Source: Triops longicaudatus
Taxonomy: Eukaryota; Arthropoda; Branchiopoda; Notostraca; Triopsidae
NCBI GenBank assembly: GCA_022885665.1
Contig: JAGQDJ010000055.1
Location: 496,001 to 560,000 of the forward strand
Direction of reading: 5' to 3'
DNA length: 64,000 nucleotides
A program made the translations under genes and the position numbers. Shown here in pieces: positions 1 through 10,600 of this stretch (positions within the stretch are counted from its first letter, which is position 1; every line of letters begins with the position of its first letter). The notes beneath the pieces were generated by a model. It was not told the origin of the DNA. It worked only from the letters and a program-made list of their open reading frames with translations, and made no database searches.

Positions 1-61
1 CGCATCGATACAACCTTTATCAGCTTCCTTCCCTTCACCCGCAGCTTTCGATTCTTCTTTA
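1..61 (-). CDS. Possible partial exon of a neighbouring gene
   Basis: On the minus strand an AG acceptor at 63-62 is followed by an open frame to the window edge. It encodes a short Lys/Glu/Ala-rich peptide (SKEESKAAGEGKEADKG). Base composition is coding-like, but 61 nt is too short for identification. It could equally be chance open sequence. Nothing else in the window belongs to it. Confidence 0.2.
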
Positions 62-792
62 CTGTCACTTGCCTGTATCCAAGGCGAATTTGCATGCCAA
101 AGCTACAAAAACATTACTCAGCCTCTCCCTGTCTACGCATATTATTCACAAAAGTTTCTGCCATCCTGCATGAACGAGAAAACCACATCCGGCTTAGCGT
201 GAATTCTGAAACTGGAGGTTTCTTTGTCACCAATACAGTACGCCGAACAGAAGACGACGAGGATGCACTTTCCCCAGAAGGCACAAAGTGACGTAATGCG
301 TCTACGAAAACCCGAATCCTAGTGCACTTTACTATGACCGAGACGGGGAACTCCCCTAGCTTGCTAGAAAATGAGTCTAGATCAAACAAAGGATACCCTC
401 GCCTGAACGCAAAAATCCCCATCGACTGTCATAAACGACAAGAACAAAGGAATAAAGAACCTTTTCGACGAGCGAAGCGAGCAGAACAAACATACATGGG
501 AAGAAAAGGAGAATTTTTTTTTTTCAGATTAATTGCTCTGGGCTACGTTCGTTACAGTGTTGTTCATTCCTACATTATCCAAATAACAGAAAACGGTCCG
601 TATTGTTTTGAATATATTAATCGCTTTTCGACCGTAAGTATTATTATTTAATGCTCCAAAGAAGTCTCTCGGAACCTACACACTAGTTGTTTTAAGTAGA
701 AAACGTTTCGTTCTGAAGCTTTATCTTAGTTTGAAACTTTTATTTATAGTTACAAATTAAACACAACTATATTTTTACACAAAGTTCTAGTG
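62..792. other. Intergenic, nothing recognised apart from a polyA signal
   Basis: About 0.7 kb downstream of the mRpS10 stop codon. Open frames of up to about 109 codons exist on both strands but overlap each other and show no conserved motif or splice logic. The only element I support is the mRpS10 polyadenylation signal near 740. Confidence 0.5.
739..744 (-). promoter_or_regulatory. PolyA signal of mRpS10
   Basis: AATAAA on the minus strand about 50 nt beyond the mRpS10 TAA (795-793), in an AT-rich stretch. The distance is normal for a short animal 3' UTR. Confidence 0.5.
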
Positions 793-2180
793 TTATGAAT
801 GTGCTTGATCAGCGGGGGTGGTAGCGTTTCCGGACGCTAGTTCCTTAATTGGCTGGGGCATTCGTTCCAACGCAGTCTATTACAGTATAGAACAAAGGAT
901 TTTATCGAGGAACAGCTGACGAAACAAATATGTAACCTTACTTTCGTGACTTTCATAGCTACTCCCTCCGGTAAGTTTCTCTGAATATACTCGAGGAACG
1001 TATCAGCAGTCGATCCCGTCAGTTTATGAAACTTCATATGACGAAAGTAGGTCCTAATTTCGTATTGGACACGGTGTTTCTTGTAGATGTGCACTGATTT
1101 GAGCAAAGTCATTCGGTCGTGACGGGCTCGGGGTGGAGCGAAACTGAGGAAAAAAGAGTATACATGACCATTTTAAGGTCGGACAATTAAAGCGAGACTG
1201 AATGCAATGTACAGGGTGTTTAGAAAGTCCCAATACACCTGCATTCTGTTGCTTGTAACAAAAATCGGCTTAAGAAAATTTTTTTAAATAATTACTCGAC
1301 GCTCGGAACTCATCCCGAGATATAATCATGGTAGTTACCATCTTTCGGATCCTTAAGGAACCGTAACAATGAAAGAAAAGTTCGGACACATCCGCTGCCA
1401 ATCACGTCTCATGGATTAAAAAAAAAAAAAAAAAAAAATCCGTTATAGGCCGCAAATTCTCTTTTTGTGGGCTTAAAACTTCAGTGTGAGATCCATCATG
1501 ATTTCTGCAGAGGAAAAACCATGCCATGTTTTATTCCGTAGTATATGAAGCATTTTTAGGGGACTTTTCACATTAGCTTCTTGTGGCTGAAAAGAACATA
1601 TTCCTGAAGCTTTTTCAAAGTGACCCAAAGTCCTCCGCAAATGTGAAAACAAAACGCGTTGTATTGTTTTAACTCTATACCTATCACGGGGGCCTCACAG
1701 GTTTGGGCCCTATAACGCATTAGTTTCGCGCCCGTAAAATGTGATTGGCAGTGGATGTGGTCGGAATTTTCTTTCCTTGTTGCGGTTCCGTTAGGGTCTG
1801 AAAGACGGCCACTGTCACTGTTATATCTCAGAATGAGTTCAGAACGTCGGGTAGTTATTGCCGAAAATTTTTTTAAGCTTTTCTTTTGTTACAAGCAAGA
1901 GAATGAAGGTGTATTGGGACTTTCTAAACACCCTGTACCATTCGCCGACGGTAATGCCTAAATGCTTAGCGGCTGAAATAGCAAACCACTCGTAGCTTCT
2001 AAGTACTGCAGGGTCGCCACAGCGAACTTCGATTTCGACAGTCTTAAACAACGCATCTTCTACTGATTCTTGCTCTTTCTCATGATGATTCACAGTCTCG
2101 GCTTCGGCCATCGCAGTCGAAAGTCCACGTACTTTAATCGATGGCTTTATTTCTAAAATGTTTCTCCATGGCTTTAATAA
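793..2180 (-). CDS. mRpS10: Mitochondrial small ribosomal subunit protein uS10m (MRPS10), 5' end unresolved
   Basis: Component of the mitochondrial 28S ribosomal subunit. Exons on the minus strand are 2180-1939, 1143-942 and 876-793 (TAA), giving 175 codons from the first supported base. Family-diagnostic stretches are VRCGDPAVLRSYEWF, AAKHLGITVGE, LLKSVHIYKKHRVQYE and FHKLTGSTADTFLEYI. The N-terminal part (LLKPWRNILEIKPSIKVRGL) is basic and hydrophobic like a mitochondrial presequence. Acceptors are TTTCAG, CCTCAG and AATAG; donors are GTACAG and GTAAGG; intron phases (2, 0) agree. The first in-frame ATG inside exon 2 (MAEAETV) would lose the presequence, so an upstream start is expected; see 2372-2415. 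The intron between 1939 and 1143 is almost entirely a MITE. Identity is secure; the start is not. Confidence 0.92.
1212..1935. mobile_element. Tc1/mariner-type MITE in the mRpS10 intron
   Basis: The ends are inverted repeats starting CAGGGTGTTTAGAAAGTCCC. The first 29 bp of the two arms are identical, only 2 mismatches occur in the first 51, and weaker similarity runs to about 115 bp. The element is flanked by TA on both sides (1210-1211 and 1936-1937), the target duplication of the Tc1/mariner superfamily. It is 724 bp and contains no transposase frame, so it is non-autonomous. The right-hand TA forms part of the splice donor GTACAG of mRpS10. Family-level assignment is inference from the TIR and TSD. 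Confidence 0.85.
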
Positions 2181-2371
2181 CTGAAACAGAGGCAAAAGTT
2201 ATGTTATAGTCAATAGTAACAGGAAAGGAAACGGGAGGGATGGATGGAAATGGGTTGGAGTGGTATGAAAATCGGTAAAATCAGTTCGCAACACAATGAA
2301 AAGTAATCAGCGAATAAAAAATAGGTAAATTTCTTGAAATAAACTGAAATTTAGTTAAGAAAGATCTTACC

Positions 2372-2415
2372 TGACTAAATGCATTGACCAGTCGTAAATT
2401 TTGAGAGTAATTCAT
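2372..2415 (-). other. Candidate 5' exon of mRpS10, out of frame as read
   Basis: ATG at 2415-2413 is followed 44 nt later by a strong donor (CAG|GTAAGA). Spliced to exon 2 the ATG frame hits a stop at once. The frame that does continue into exon 2 ends in LRLVNAFSQ, runs open upstream to a TGA and has no ATG. A single missing base in the AAATTT run at about 2398-2403 would put the ATG in frame. Either this is a base-call/assembly indel, the exon is 5' UTR, or the true first exon is elsewhere. Confidence 0.35.
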
Positions 2416-3526
2416 TGTAAATTCACTGACTTTTCAACCACGCTGCCCGAAGTAAACAGTAAACACCGCAACGCCACCATTGCTTTGTGGGAGAACCACG
2501 AGAACTCGATCTAGGCGACGAACGTGCACGGATAAGCGCGTAAACCAAAATTTAAGTTCAGCGATACCAATTTGCACGTATGAATAGTCTCAATGCGTTC
2601 TCAACGTGGCGAAGCAATGTACATAGTCAAATTTAGATAGTTGACTCTCAAATATTACTCATTTTTTCCTGATGGTAACTTATTTAATACATCAGATTAA
2701 AAAAAAAAGAGAAATAAGAAACTGTTAGTTAAAGCGTATGTTTTACTTTACTCGTTTTTAGCCCACGATGCATAGAAATACATTTCTCTGTCGAATGTAA
2801 TACAAAGAATACTTAATATATTTATCTATTCATCTAAATGTATGAGGTAGTGGTTTCTGTTTGAACACCAGAAAGTAGCTGCTGATTTTCACAACGGAAG
2901 GGAGCTTTCAATGCGGCTTCAAAAGCATCAGCATGAACACAAGAAAAAATAAACAAAAACGCAGAAATGCGTTTCGGATATTTTCAGACTGAGTAAATAG
3001 AAAGAGGGCCAAAATCTCCCACGGTAGTGAGATAACCCCCTAAACGACAAATATGTCTGGGAATGCAGGTATATTTTTAAATAATCGTTTTATTTCTCAA
3101 TCAGCCGTTCACTGAACTTCGGACATGACGAGAACGAAGCGTACCAACCAGGCCATATTGCTGCGTTAAAAGATTTCAATTTATTAACCACACATAAAAA
3201 GTGTTTGACAGTAAAAGGTGCCTGGCCCTAGCAACAAAACGAGAATTCTTCTAAGAATGATAAGCGCTTACAACACGAATGTAAGTATTTATGCTTTTCC
3301 AGCATTAAGAAACCCCACGCTCCCTATCATTTCACCCCACTCTGTTCTACGCTGCTGCACTGGTCTGTTTGAAATGGTTTCTGATGGCAGTCATCAAGAT
3401 AAAAGCTTGACAAAAAATTTCCCCGGTTCAACCCCCCATTTTCATCACCCTGTCATTAGTCTACGTTGCTAACGTAAAGACAATCAAACTTCGAGGCCGC
3501 TGCCAAAATATCACCCGTTTCTTAGT
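2416..3526. other. Intergenic, no gene seen
   Basis: Between the presumed 5' end of mRpS10 and the 3' end of BLVRB. AT-rich, with short uninformative open frames only. The plus-strand frame at 3218-3472 has no recognisable motif. Confidence 0.5.
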
Positions 3527-6260
3527 TTAATGAAACTGAGGCATGGGTGGGACACAGTCAGGATGTGTTGCTAGGCCAACTTGTTGGTGCTTATATTCCG
3601 GGTTCTCGATACAGCTGACCAAAAACTCGCCCAACTCCCACTTGGAAATTTGACGTCCGGAGCTTTTGCCAATAGAGACTAGATAGGGTTTTTCCTTGGG
3701 AGGATAATCTAACCCAAAAGAACCAAACAATGTTTGAGTATTTTATTACGAGGTATATTATTTTACAAGAGTAAAATTACCAGCAATGTGAGGTGGCAAT
3801 ACGGCTACCCAATCCAAGGAAGCGTTGGCAGGATCTTGAAGGAGATTCAACATTCGTTTATGCTCGGCGTTAATTTCGTGAAAACGAGCCGGGACGCGCT
3901 CAGGTTCCCAGAACAGAAAACCTTCAATAATACATCATAGCGTCGCACCAGTTATAACATTTATGTAACCCTGGGTTGTACAATGGTTACGTCTCATTGT
4001 CTAATACTTTGTAACACCCAATCAATTTTTTTTGTGCGTAACTGTAATATCCTCGTTACAGTTTTAGCTTTGTAAAGCTGTCATGTTTACTATACTGGCA
4101 ACACTTGTACTCTCTTTAAAATAGTGTAAGATAATGTTTCTAATAAAAAAAGAACCAATTGCATTTATATCGCAATTCTAGAACTGTTTTAAACAAGCAA
4201 ATAAATGACATACAGTAGCCTACCGTGCGAAGTACTGACTTGACAAACTTGTATTTTCGCGTGCAACACAATACTCATTTGTACATCAAAATACTTACGC
4301 CAATGACTTTTCATGTTCTATTGATAATTAAAATTAGACTGTCACATAATATCTAATGGAGCATAATGGTAAAAGTAATGGCGAAGTACACGTGTTATAA
4401 TGAAAATGTAACGATTACTTCTCTCTAAAATGTGACTGGGGTGTAACAAAATATTTTAAAACGAAAGTCTTTTCATTATATGCTTAGCCTACTGGTTTTT
4501 CACCCGAAGTGAGCAACAATCTTGTAATCATAAGTTACCTGATAGACAGACGGCGATCTTCTTTACCCCTTCTGCGTGCATGGCTTGTAAAATATTTCTG
4601 AGACCGTCAGACATGACAGTCGTAGGTTCTGACATTAAAAATGAAGTAAAATAAGTCTCAGAAGAACACTTCATTTACACAGTATCTGAAAAGTTGATAA
4701 ATTTAACGAAAGATTTATTATATTTCTTACTTAAGTCATTACGCGTTCCCAAGACTACCAAAATAAAATCTTGGCCTTTGACAGCTTGTGCTACATCTTC
4801 AGCTACCGTGACATCACCTTTAACCATGTTCATTTTCTCGGCTAGTTCGGCTGGGACCAGATCTGGGTTCCTTACGAGGGCAGTGATCGTTAAACCTGTT
4901 TATATAAGCAAATATTTATGAAATAAACACGAAATCAAGGTTAACAACTACTTTCTTACAACAATGTATTTCTGAATGCCTACAACTGAGAAAAAGGATT
5001 CTCCTCACTGGGGTAAGTTGTACAATCTTATTGTACTGACAGATGTGGACTATTTTTGACATCCAATTTATTCTCCAGTATAACGCGGGATTCGCTTTTC
5101 GCGGAAGGCGTTTAAGCCCTCCAGCCTGTCCTTTGTGGGAATGATTTGGGCGTAACAAGCTTCCTCGAACGCTAATCCTGTTTCCAAGTCAACCTCAGAT
5201 CCACGGTTAATGGCCAGTTTGGCCATACGGACTGCGATGGGTCCGTTGGGCAAAATCTCATTAGCAATTTCCAATGCGCGTTCATAAGCGGCTTCGCCTT
5301 TTGCGTTCTGCTGCACCGTCTCATTCAGCAATCCGTACCGGTAAGCCTGCGAGCCGTCTAAAATCCGGCCGGTAAAAATGAGTTCTTTGGCGAACTGCTT
5401 CCCAATTATGCGCGGCAAGCGTTGGGAACCGCCTGCTGCGGGCAAAATAGCTAACTTGGTTTCCACCAAGCCTAACTTGGCCGTGGTAGAAGCCACACGG
5501 AGGTCACAACCTAAAGCTAGCTCCAGCCCACCGCCTAAGGCAGCACCGTCGATGGCAGCAATGACCGGTACCGGCAAGTTTTCCACGGAGGAAACTAATT
5601 GGCGCAAGCGCGATACAAACGGGCCGACTTCTTCGGGTTTCATGGTTGCGCGCTCTTTCAAATCCGCACCGCCACAGAAAATTCCCGGCACCAAGCTGCG
5701 GACGATGACGACACGGACGTGCTTGTCGTGTTTCAATTGCGCCAACGCGTCCGTGAACAACTCCACGAACCGCTTACTCATGGAATTCTTAGCTTTAGGC
5801 CGGTTTAAGCCAATGACGGAAATGCCGGTTTGCTGTTCTCGTAAATGATGGAGCTCAACTTCTTGGCCTTGATTCACGATCTCAGCCACTCGGGAAGCAT
5901 CCACGCTAAGGGGCCGGACCGAACGGTAGAAAACAGAACTTTGTAACAGCTGGCTCGCTACAATACGTCCCCCGAAAGAACAGAGAAAAAGCAAAGAAAA
6001 TCTCAACAAAAAGCTAAGCTTCTTTAAGGTTAGCTTGTATACAGTTCCCGTCTTTATACTTCTACAGCCGTAACCCCATCTTAGTACTAGAGCTTTTCTA
6101 CGTTATATAACGAGCTGCAAATTAAACCCTTGGGTTCCAAAACCAAACAATGAGCTAAATGATGAAAATATGGGAAAATCTTACCTTTTTGGGCAGCAGC
6201 TTGGACGCAGCAGACTCCAGTCATGCCCGTCGCACCAAAAATTGCAATTTTAGCAGCCAT
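3527..6260 (-). CDS. BLVRB: Biliverdin reductase B / NADPH-dependent flavin reductase
   Basis: Cytosolic NAD(P)H-dependent reductase of flavins and biliverdin, an atypical SDR with a Rossmann fold. Five exons: 6260-6185, 4895-4731, 4628-4539, 3921-3781 and 3708-3527. All boundaries are GT-AG with phase 1 throughout; the product is 217 aa (human about 206). The N-terminus MAAKIAIFGATGMTG holds the glycine-rich dinucleotide-binding motif GATGMTG at residues 9-15. Exon 2 carries ITALVRNP and GQDFILVVLGTRNDL, exon 3 PTTVMSDGLRNIL, exon 4 LDWVAVLPPHI, exon 5 GRQISKWELGEFLVSC, all matching the family in order. The start is the ATG at 6260, preceded by AAA. Intron 1 (1.3 kb) contains the AUH reading frame on the same strand. 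The gene is divergent from claspin, 1.4 kb apart. Confidence 0.93.
5067..5072 (-). promoter_or_regulatory. AATAAA overlapping the AUH stop codon
   Basis: The AUH stop TAA (5070-5068) lies inside AATAAA on the minus strand. If used as a polyA signal the transcript would have almost no 3' UTR. It could also be coincidence. Confidence 0.3.
5068..5957 (-). CDS. AUH: AUH-type enoyl-CoA hydratase (methylglutaconyl-CoA hydratase), 5' exon not found
   Basis: Mitochondrial hydratase of leucine breakdown (3-methylglutaconyl-CoA to HMG-CoA), crotonase fold; AUH also binds AU-rich RNA. One long exon covers the whole catalytic domain: GLNRPKAKNSMSKRF, VPGIFCGGADLKER, IDGAALGGGLELALGCDLRV, LGLVETKLAILPAAGGSQRL, and a C-terminus EACYAQIIPTKDRLEG...RIPRYTGE typical of AUH. 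Both catalytic glutamates of the family are present (GGGLELAL and LVETKLA). The open frame continues to 6009, but only through a pyrimidine-rich tract ending in TTGTAG at 5958, a good acceptor. No in-frame ATG occurs before codon NSM, so an upstream exon ending in phase 1 is needed. BLVRB exon 1 (donor at 6185/6184) would fit. Lacking internal introns, it could be an old retrocopy or an intron-poor native gene. Confidence 0.88.
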
Positions 6261-7683
6261 TTTGTGCAAAATACGCTGAATTAAAAGAGAATAGAACTTG
6301 ACACTAGACGGAACAGACGTAGCCAATGACTCTTACGTGTCGAGATAGTGAACCGCGAGTTTGGTTTCTTGATGCCAGTTTCTACAATTCTTGAATTGGC
6401 CAATTGACCAATGCTACCATCTCTTTCCTGTTAAACGTCTCAGATTTTGGGTCTCGATTCGCGTGGTATCGTTGCTCTTTTGTCCGCCGAGCTGGGCTTG
6501 GGTATGGGGCACATCATAGCCTTCTGTTTAGACAGAAAGGGGAATGTTAAGTATATGATTAGCAGGCACGTAGTTAATTCAGCCGTGTAATTAATTCAGC
6601 TACGTAGCTAATTCGATTACGTAGCTACGTAGTACTGTATGTCGACAGTGCCAAGGTTTGAATCGGAAGACTCTTCTAGAAGCGCGTATTTCAATCGCAC
6701 GTTCTCATGTTCCCGCACATTGTGTACTTGCAATACGAACGTGCAAAACTACTTCTGCATCTGCACGAAAAAAGTTTTCCTTTCGTCTGTATAAGTAGAC
6801 GTTTACTAGCGGCCATAATAAATTTATGAGTGACAGCACTTATCGGTTACAAATCTAATTTATCACATCTTCGCTAATTTGAAAGCTCATATTGAATGTT
6901 CTTATTTTTGCATAGTAAAACTCCGATTTTTGCAAATCCCATTATACTAGCTGCCGTCTGTTTCAAGCGCCTTTCAATTGTTCTTTCCTGTGAGTTTTTT
7001 TTTTTAAATTTTATTACGGTTGAAAATGTTCAATTTACGTTAAATTAGAACTCCGATTTTGTTAACCGGTCGGGACAGGAGGGTAGTTGACAAAATCTGG
7101 TTCACGTATTAAGTGTATCTGGGACATTTTAGAAAATAGAAAAGGTGAACAAAAAATCGAAAATAAACTAGATTTTTAATACTTTAGCTGTATTGTTAAG
7201 GTCATTATGGAATATCTTCAACTAAACTCTATGAGTTTCAAATTTTCGTTAACGATTAAATTTTTTAGTGTGTTCGTAGTAAGTCAAAACGTGCAATTGT
7301 CAGTAAAAATTTCTTCAGAACTAACAAATAAACACTAAACGTAGGATTTTTTTTTGCAATACTGTATCTTTTTTTTCATCTCGCATGATAGTAAATTTAA
7401 AACGAATATTCTCTTCTTACATAAGCTACTACAGCCATCTTGCGAAAATGCTCTACACTGCAGCTCCACTTTCCCAGGTAATTCGACATTTAGGCCTGTG
7501 GTCTGTCGCATCAAAGGGATATTCTGGCGCGAAAACCCAGATGGACTGGGGGATAACAAAGCAGGACGATACACAAATGTGCAGGAGGTGTGAAAATTTG
7601 TGAACAGTACTGTATTTGTGGTAAACAATACTATCCAAAACATTCTGTTAAAAAGATTGCTAAATTTATATTGATGTAGGGAA
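6261..7683. other. Divergent intergenic/promoter region between BLVRB and claspin
   Basis: Both genes start here in opposite directions, so their promoters must lie in this 1.4 kb. A strong donor on the minus strand (CGACAC|GTAAGAG, about 6335) could end a non-coding 5' exon of BLVRB or AUH. Just upstream of claspin, TTGATGTAG at about 7672-7680 could be an acceptor for a 5' UTR exon. The motif AACTCCGATTTT occurs at about 6919 and 7049 and again at 62454, probably fragments of a dispersed DNA transposon. No TATA box is obvious. Confidence 0.4.
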
Positions 7684-10600
7684 ATGGATAGAACCATTGC
7701 AAATTCTAAAACTAGCGAAGCTAGCACATGTCACTACGATAAGGATGATGAAGAAACCTTGGTAGTGCTGAAGAAAAACTCTCACCAACTTGCCCTGGAC
7801 AGTAGTTCTGAAGAAGAAATTGCAACAAAAGAAAGTTGTAACTCAGGAAAGCTCGACTCTTTGAAACAAATTTGTAACACAAGCGAGTCCAGCCAAGCAA
7901 ATAAGGAAAGTGACTCTTTAGACCTGAGACCCGAATCATCGTCTTCTTTAAAAATTGACTTGGAGCGCAGTGACAAGCAGTGTGGAGACGAAAGCATTTC
8001 GGAAGATGAAGTGGTGCTTTCATTCAATTCTTCAAAGAAATCTAAGCAGCTGTTGACCGATTCTGAGGATGAGAAAGGAAAGCTAAGTTCGGACGACGAG
8101 CTTCTTAGTAAAGTTATATCCACGAGTGTTGCTTCGCAGAGGAAATTGAGCTCTAACTCGGATAACTCTGATGGTGAAGGCATAATTTCAAAGAAGAAGA
8201 AGTTCAGAAAAACAGTCAAGCAGTCTGCGAAGGAACGTTCCATTACTGGAAATGAAGATTCTACAACAGAATCAAAGGCTCTGGATTTCGCATCTTGGGT
8301 ATTTAACGTTGAAAGCTCTAATTTCTACAAAGGATTGTCCATGTTTATTTAATTCTACTTAGAAATCGCGCTTGGGGAAAGATTTAATTTCTGACGAATC
8401 GGATGACGCTCTCTCTGAAGATCTGGAAAAAAATAAGAAAAACGTTTCGAAAAAATTTAGAGTAAAGTCGGAAAGGGCGAGGAAGCCACCTAAAGTAAGA
8501 TAATGCCTTAAAACCCCACGTGAACGGAAATCTAATGCTCTTTATTATTTCTAGCCCAAGAAGGACGACTTACTCGAGTTACACAGCACATCTCAACGCC
8601 TTCTAAGAAACGCTCAAGTCACTTTGCCTTATCATAAACCCAAATGCCGCACTTTAGATGACTTTTTACAGCGGAAACGGTTTCTCCTTCCAGATTCTGT
8701 TAAAGCAAGCCGTGGGCCCAGGCTTTCTGACAAGGATTTAGAGCTTGTCGCGTAAGCTACAGCAATTCAAGTTCACTATTCTTCAACTTAATCGTTTTCT
8801 TGGGTTTAGGAAACAACTAGAAGAACGTGAGAAAGAAATGCAAGAGTTTTACAAGTCGGAATCTGATTCAGACACCAATGCAACCTCGCCTAGTGCCAAA
8901 CCGGTCGAAGTTCCGTCGACAGCGAATGACGCATTACCTGTTTCCGTTTCGGATGCAAATGAATCGTCAGAACCGAAAAGTAGCGAAGTTCTTGCAGCCG
9001 AGTGCCAGTCTTCAGAGTTTCCAACACACAATGAACCGAATGAAACACAAGATGACGGAATTGAAACTCAATCGTTGTCATCTGACGATTCACCACCGAC
9101 AGCTCCGGTTTCAAATAGTGAAGTCCAGAAAGACAGTGACTCACTTATGACTTATAACACTATTGATACCGACGCTGATCTTGCAAAGCTGTCTGAAGCT
9201 GATACACATGAACCAGTTAACGAATCGAGTCAGTCGAAACAAGAGAACGAATTAGCGGACAACATGGATTGCGACAAAAATGATGAGAAACTCGCATCAG
9301 ACAATGAAAACGATAAAAATAGTGAGCAAGAGCCACGTGGAACAGAATTGGATGCCGGAAATTTGTCACAAACTGAAGAAAATTCCTCATTGGACAAAGA
9401 ATTGTTGTCCGGTTTGCGTAGACAGGAAAAGCACACAAAACCTGATCTCCGCACATTGAAGCGGTCCTTGTTGCAGAACGCGAAAAATTTGACACCTCAA
9501 CTGAAAGGCATTCCTGGTGAGCTTGTCTGTTTGGACGATGACGAACCAGTAAAGCCAGGTTACGAGAAATTATTAACCCGTTTTATGAAACACACGAAAT
9601 CCAAGTCACCTTCGAAAGACAGGAAACCAACACAACTTAGGTAAATTTTATCTCACGGCGAGAAAAAAATAACCAATAATAATGGGTAGCAATAGAATAA
9701 TTGAAATAATTAAACATAAAATAGAAATAAGATTGAAATAATGAAGCGACTGAAATTATTTAAATTACTATAACGTTGGGTGAGTTAATAAAAAATGAAA
9801 TGATATGTAAATTATTTCTAGTTTTTAAAGTTCAGTCTGTAATAGTCGTAAAATCCGTAACCGAGTGCCTGAAACGGGTTCTTTTATACATACTGGTATG
9901 AATTTTTCAGTTGATCAATGTACGTGTTTGACTAGCTAAAACTATTTCTTTTTTATTTTTGCTAAATTTATACAATTTTTGGTCTTTTTATTTTCACTGA
10001 TTTTTTTAAAGTAATTTTCTTTCTTCCTTTAGTATTGTGAAGAAGGTGACGGGAGCAGATGGGAAGGTACAGCTTGAGCGTAAAATCATTGAGCTTAAAG
10101 CGGAAGAGAAGAAGGGCCAAATTACGCCCCGTTTAGCCCAGCTGAAAAGCGCGCTCAAGTCGCAGATGATGTCCAAACGCGAAGAAAGTCGACAAAAGCG
10201 CTGGGAAGAGTTCAAACTCGACAACGAAGAAGGTGACAAGACATAAAAATTTGTCTTTTCTGATGGTGATGGCTTTCACGGGTGGGATTGTTCTCTTTTA
10301 TTTCTGTAGGAGAGGAAGGCCAAGAAGAGGAAATAGAAGAGGAGATTCTTGAAGATGAGGAATCGGAATTAGAGGACGAAGAAGAAGAGGAGGAATTGGA
10401 AGAAAATGATATTGTTCTGAAAGATAAGAAAAAGAAGAAATCTGCCTTAGTGGACGACGAAGCTGAAGACTCAGACAATGACGCAAATCAAAGCCATGAT
10501 TCGGAGACGGATGACGACGATGGAGGTAAAATTGTTAGAATTTTTCATCACATGTCGAAGATTCCACGGTAAAAAGGCTATATTTTAACTATTAGTATTA

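Noticed and set aside
5378..5848. 156-codon plus-strand frame opposite AUH
   Set aside because: Shadow of the conserved AUH coding exon on the other strand.
7782..8243. 153-codon minus-strand Ser/Leu-rich frame
   Set aside because: Antisense shadow of the acidic Ser-rich first exon of claspin.
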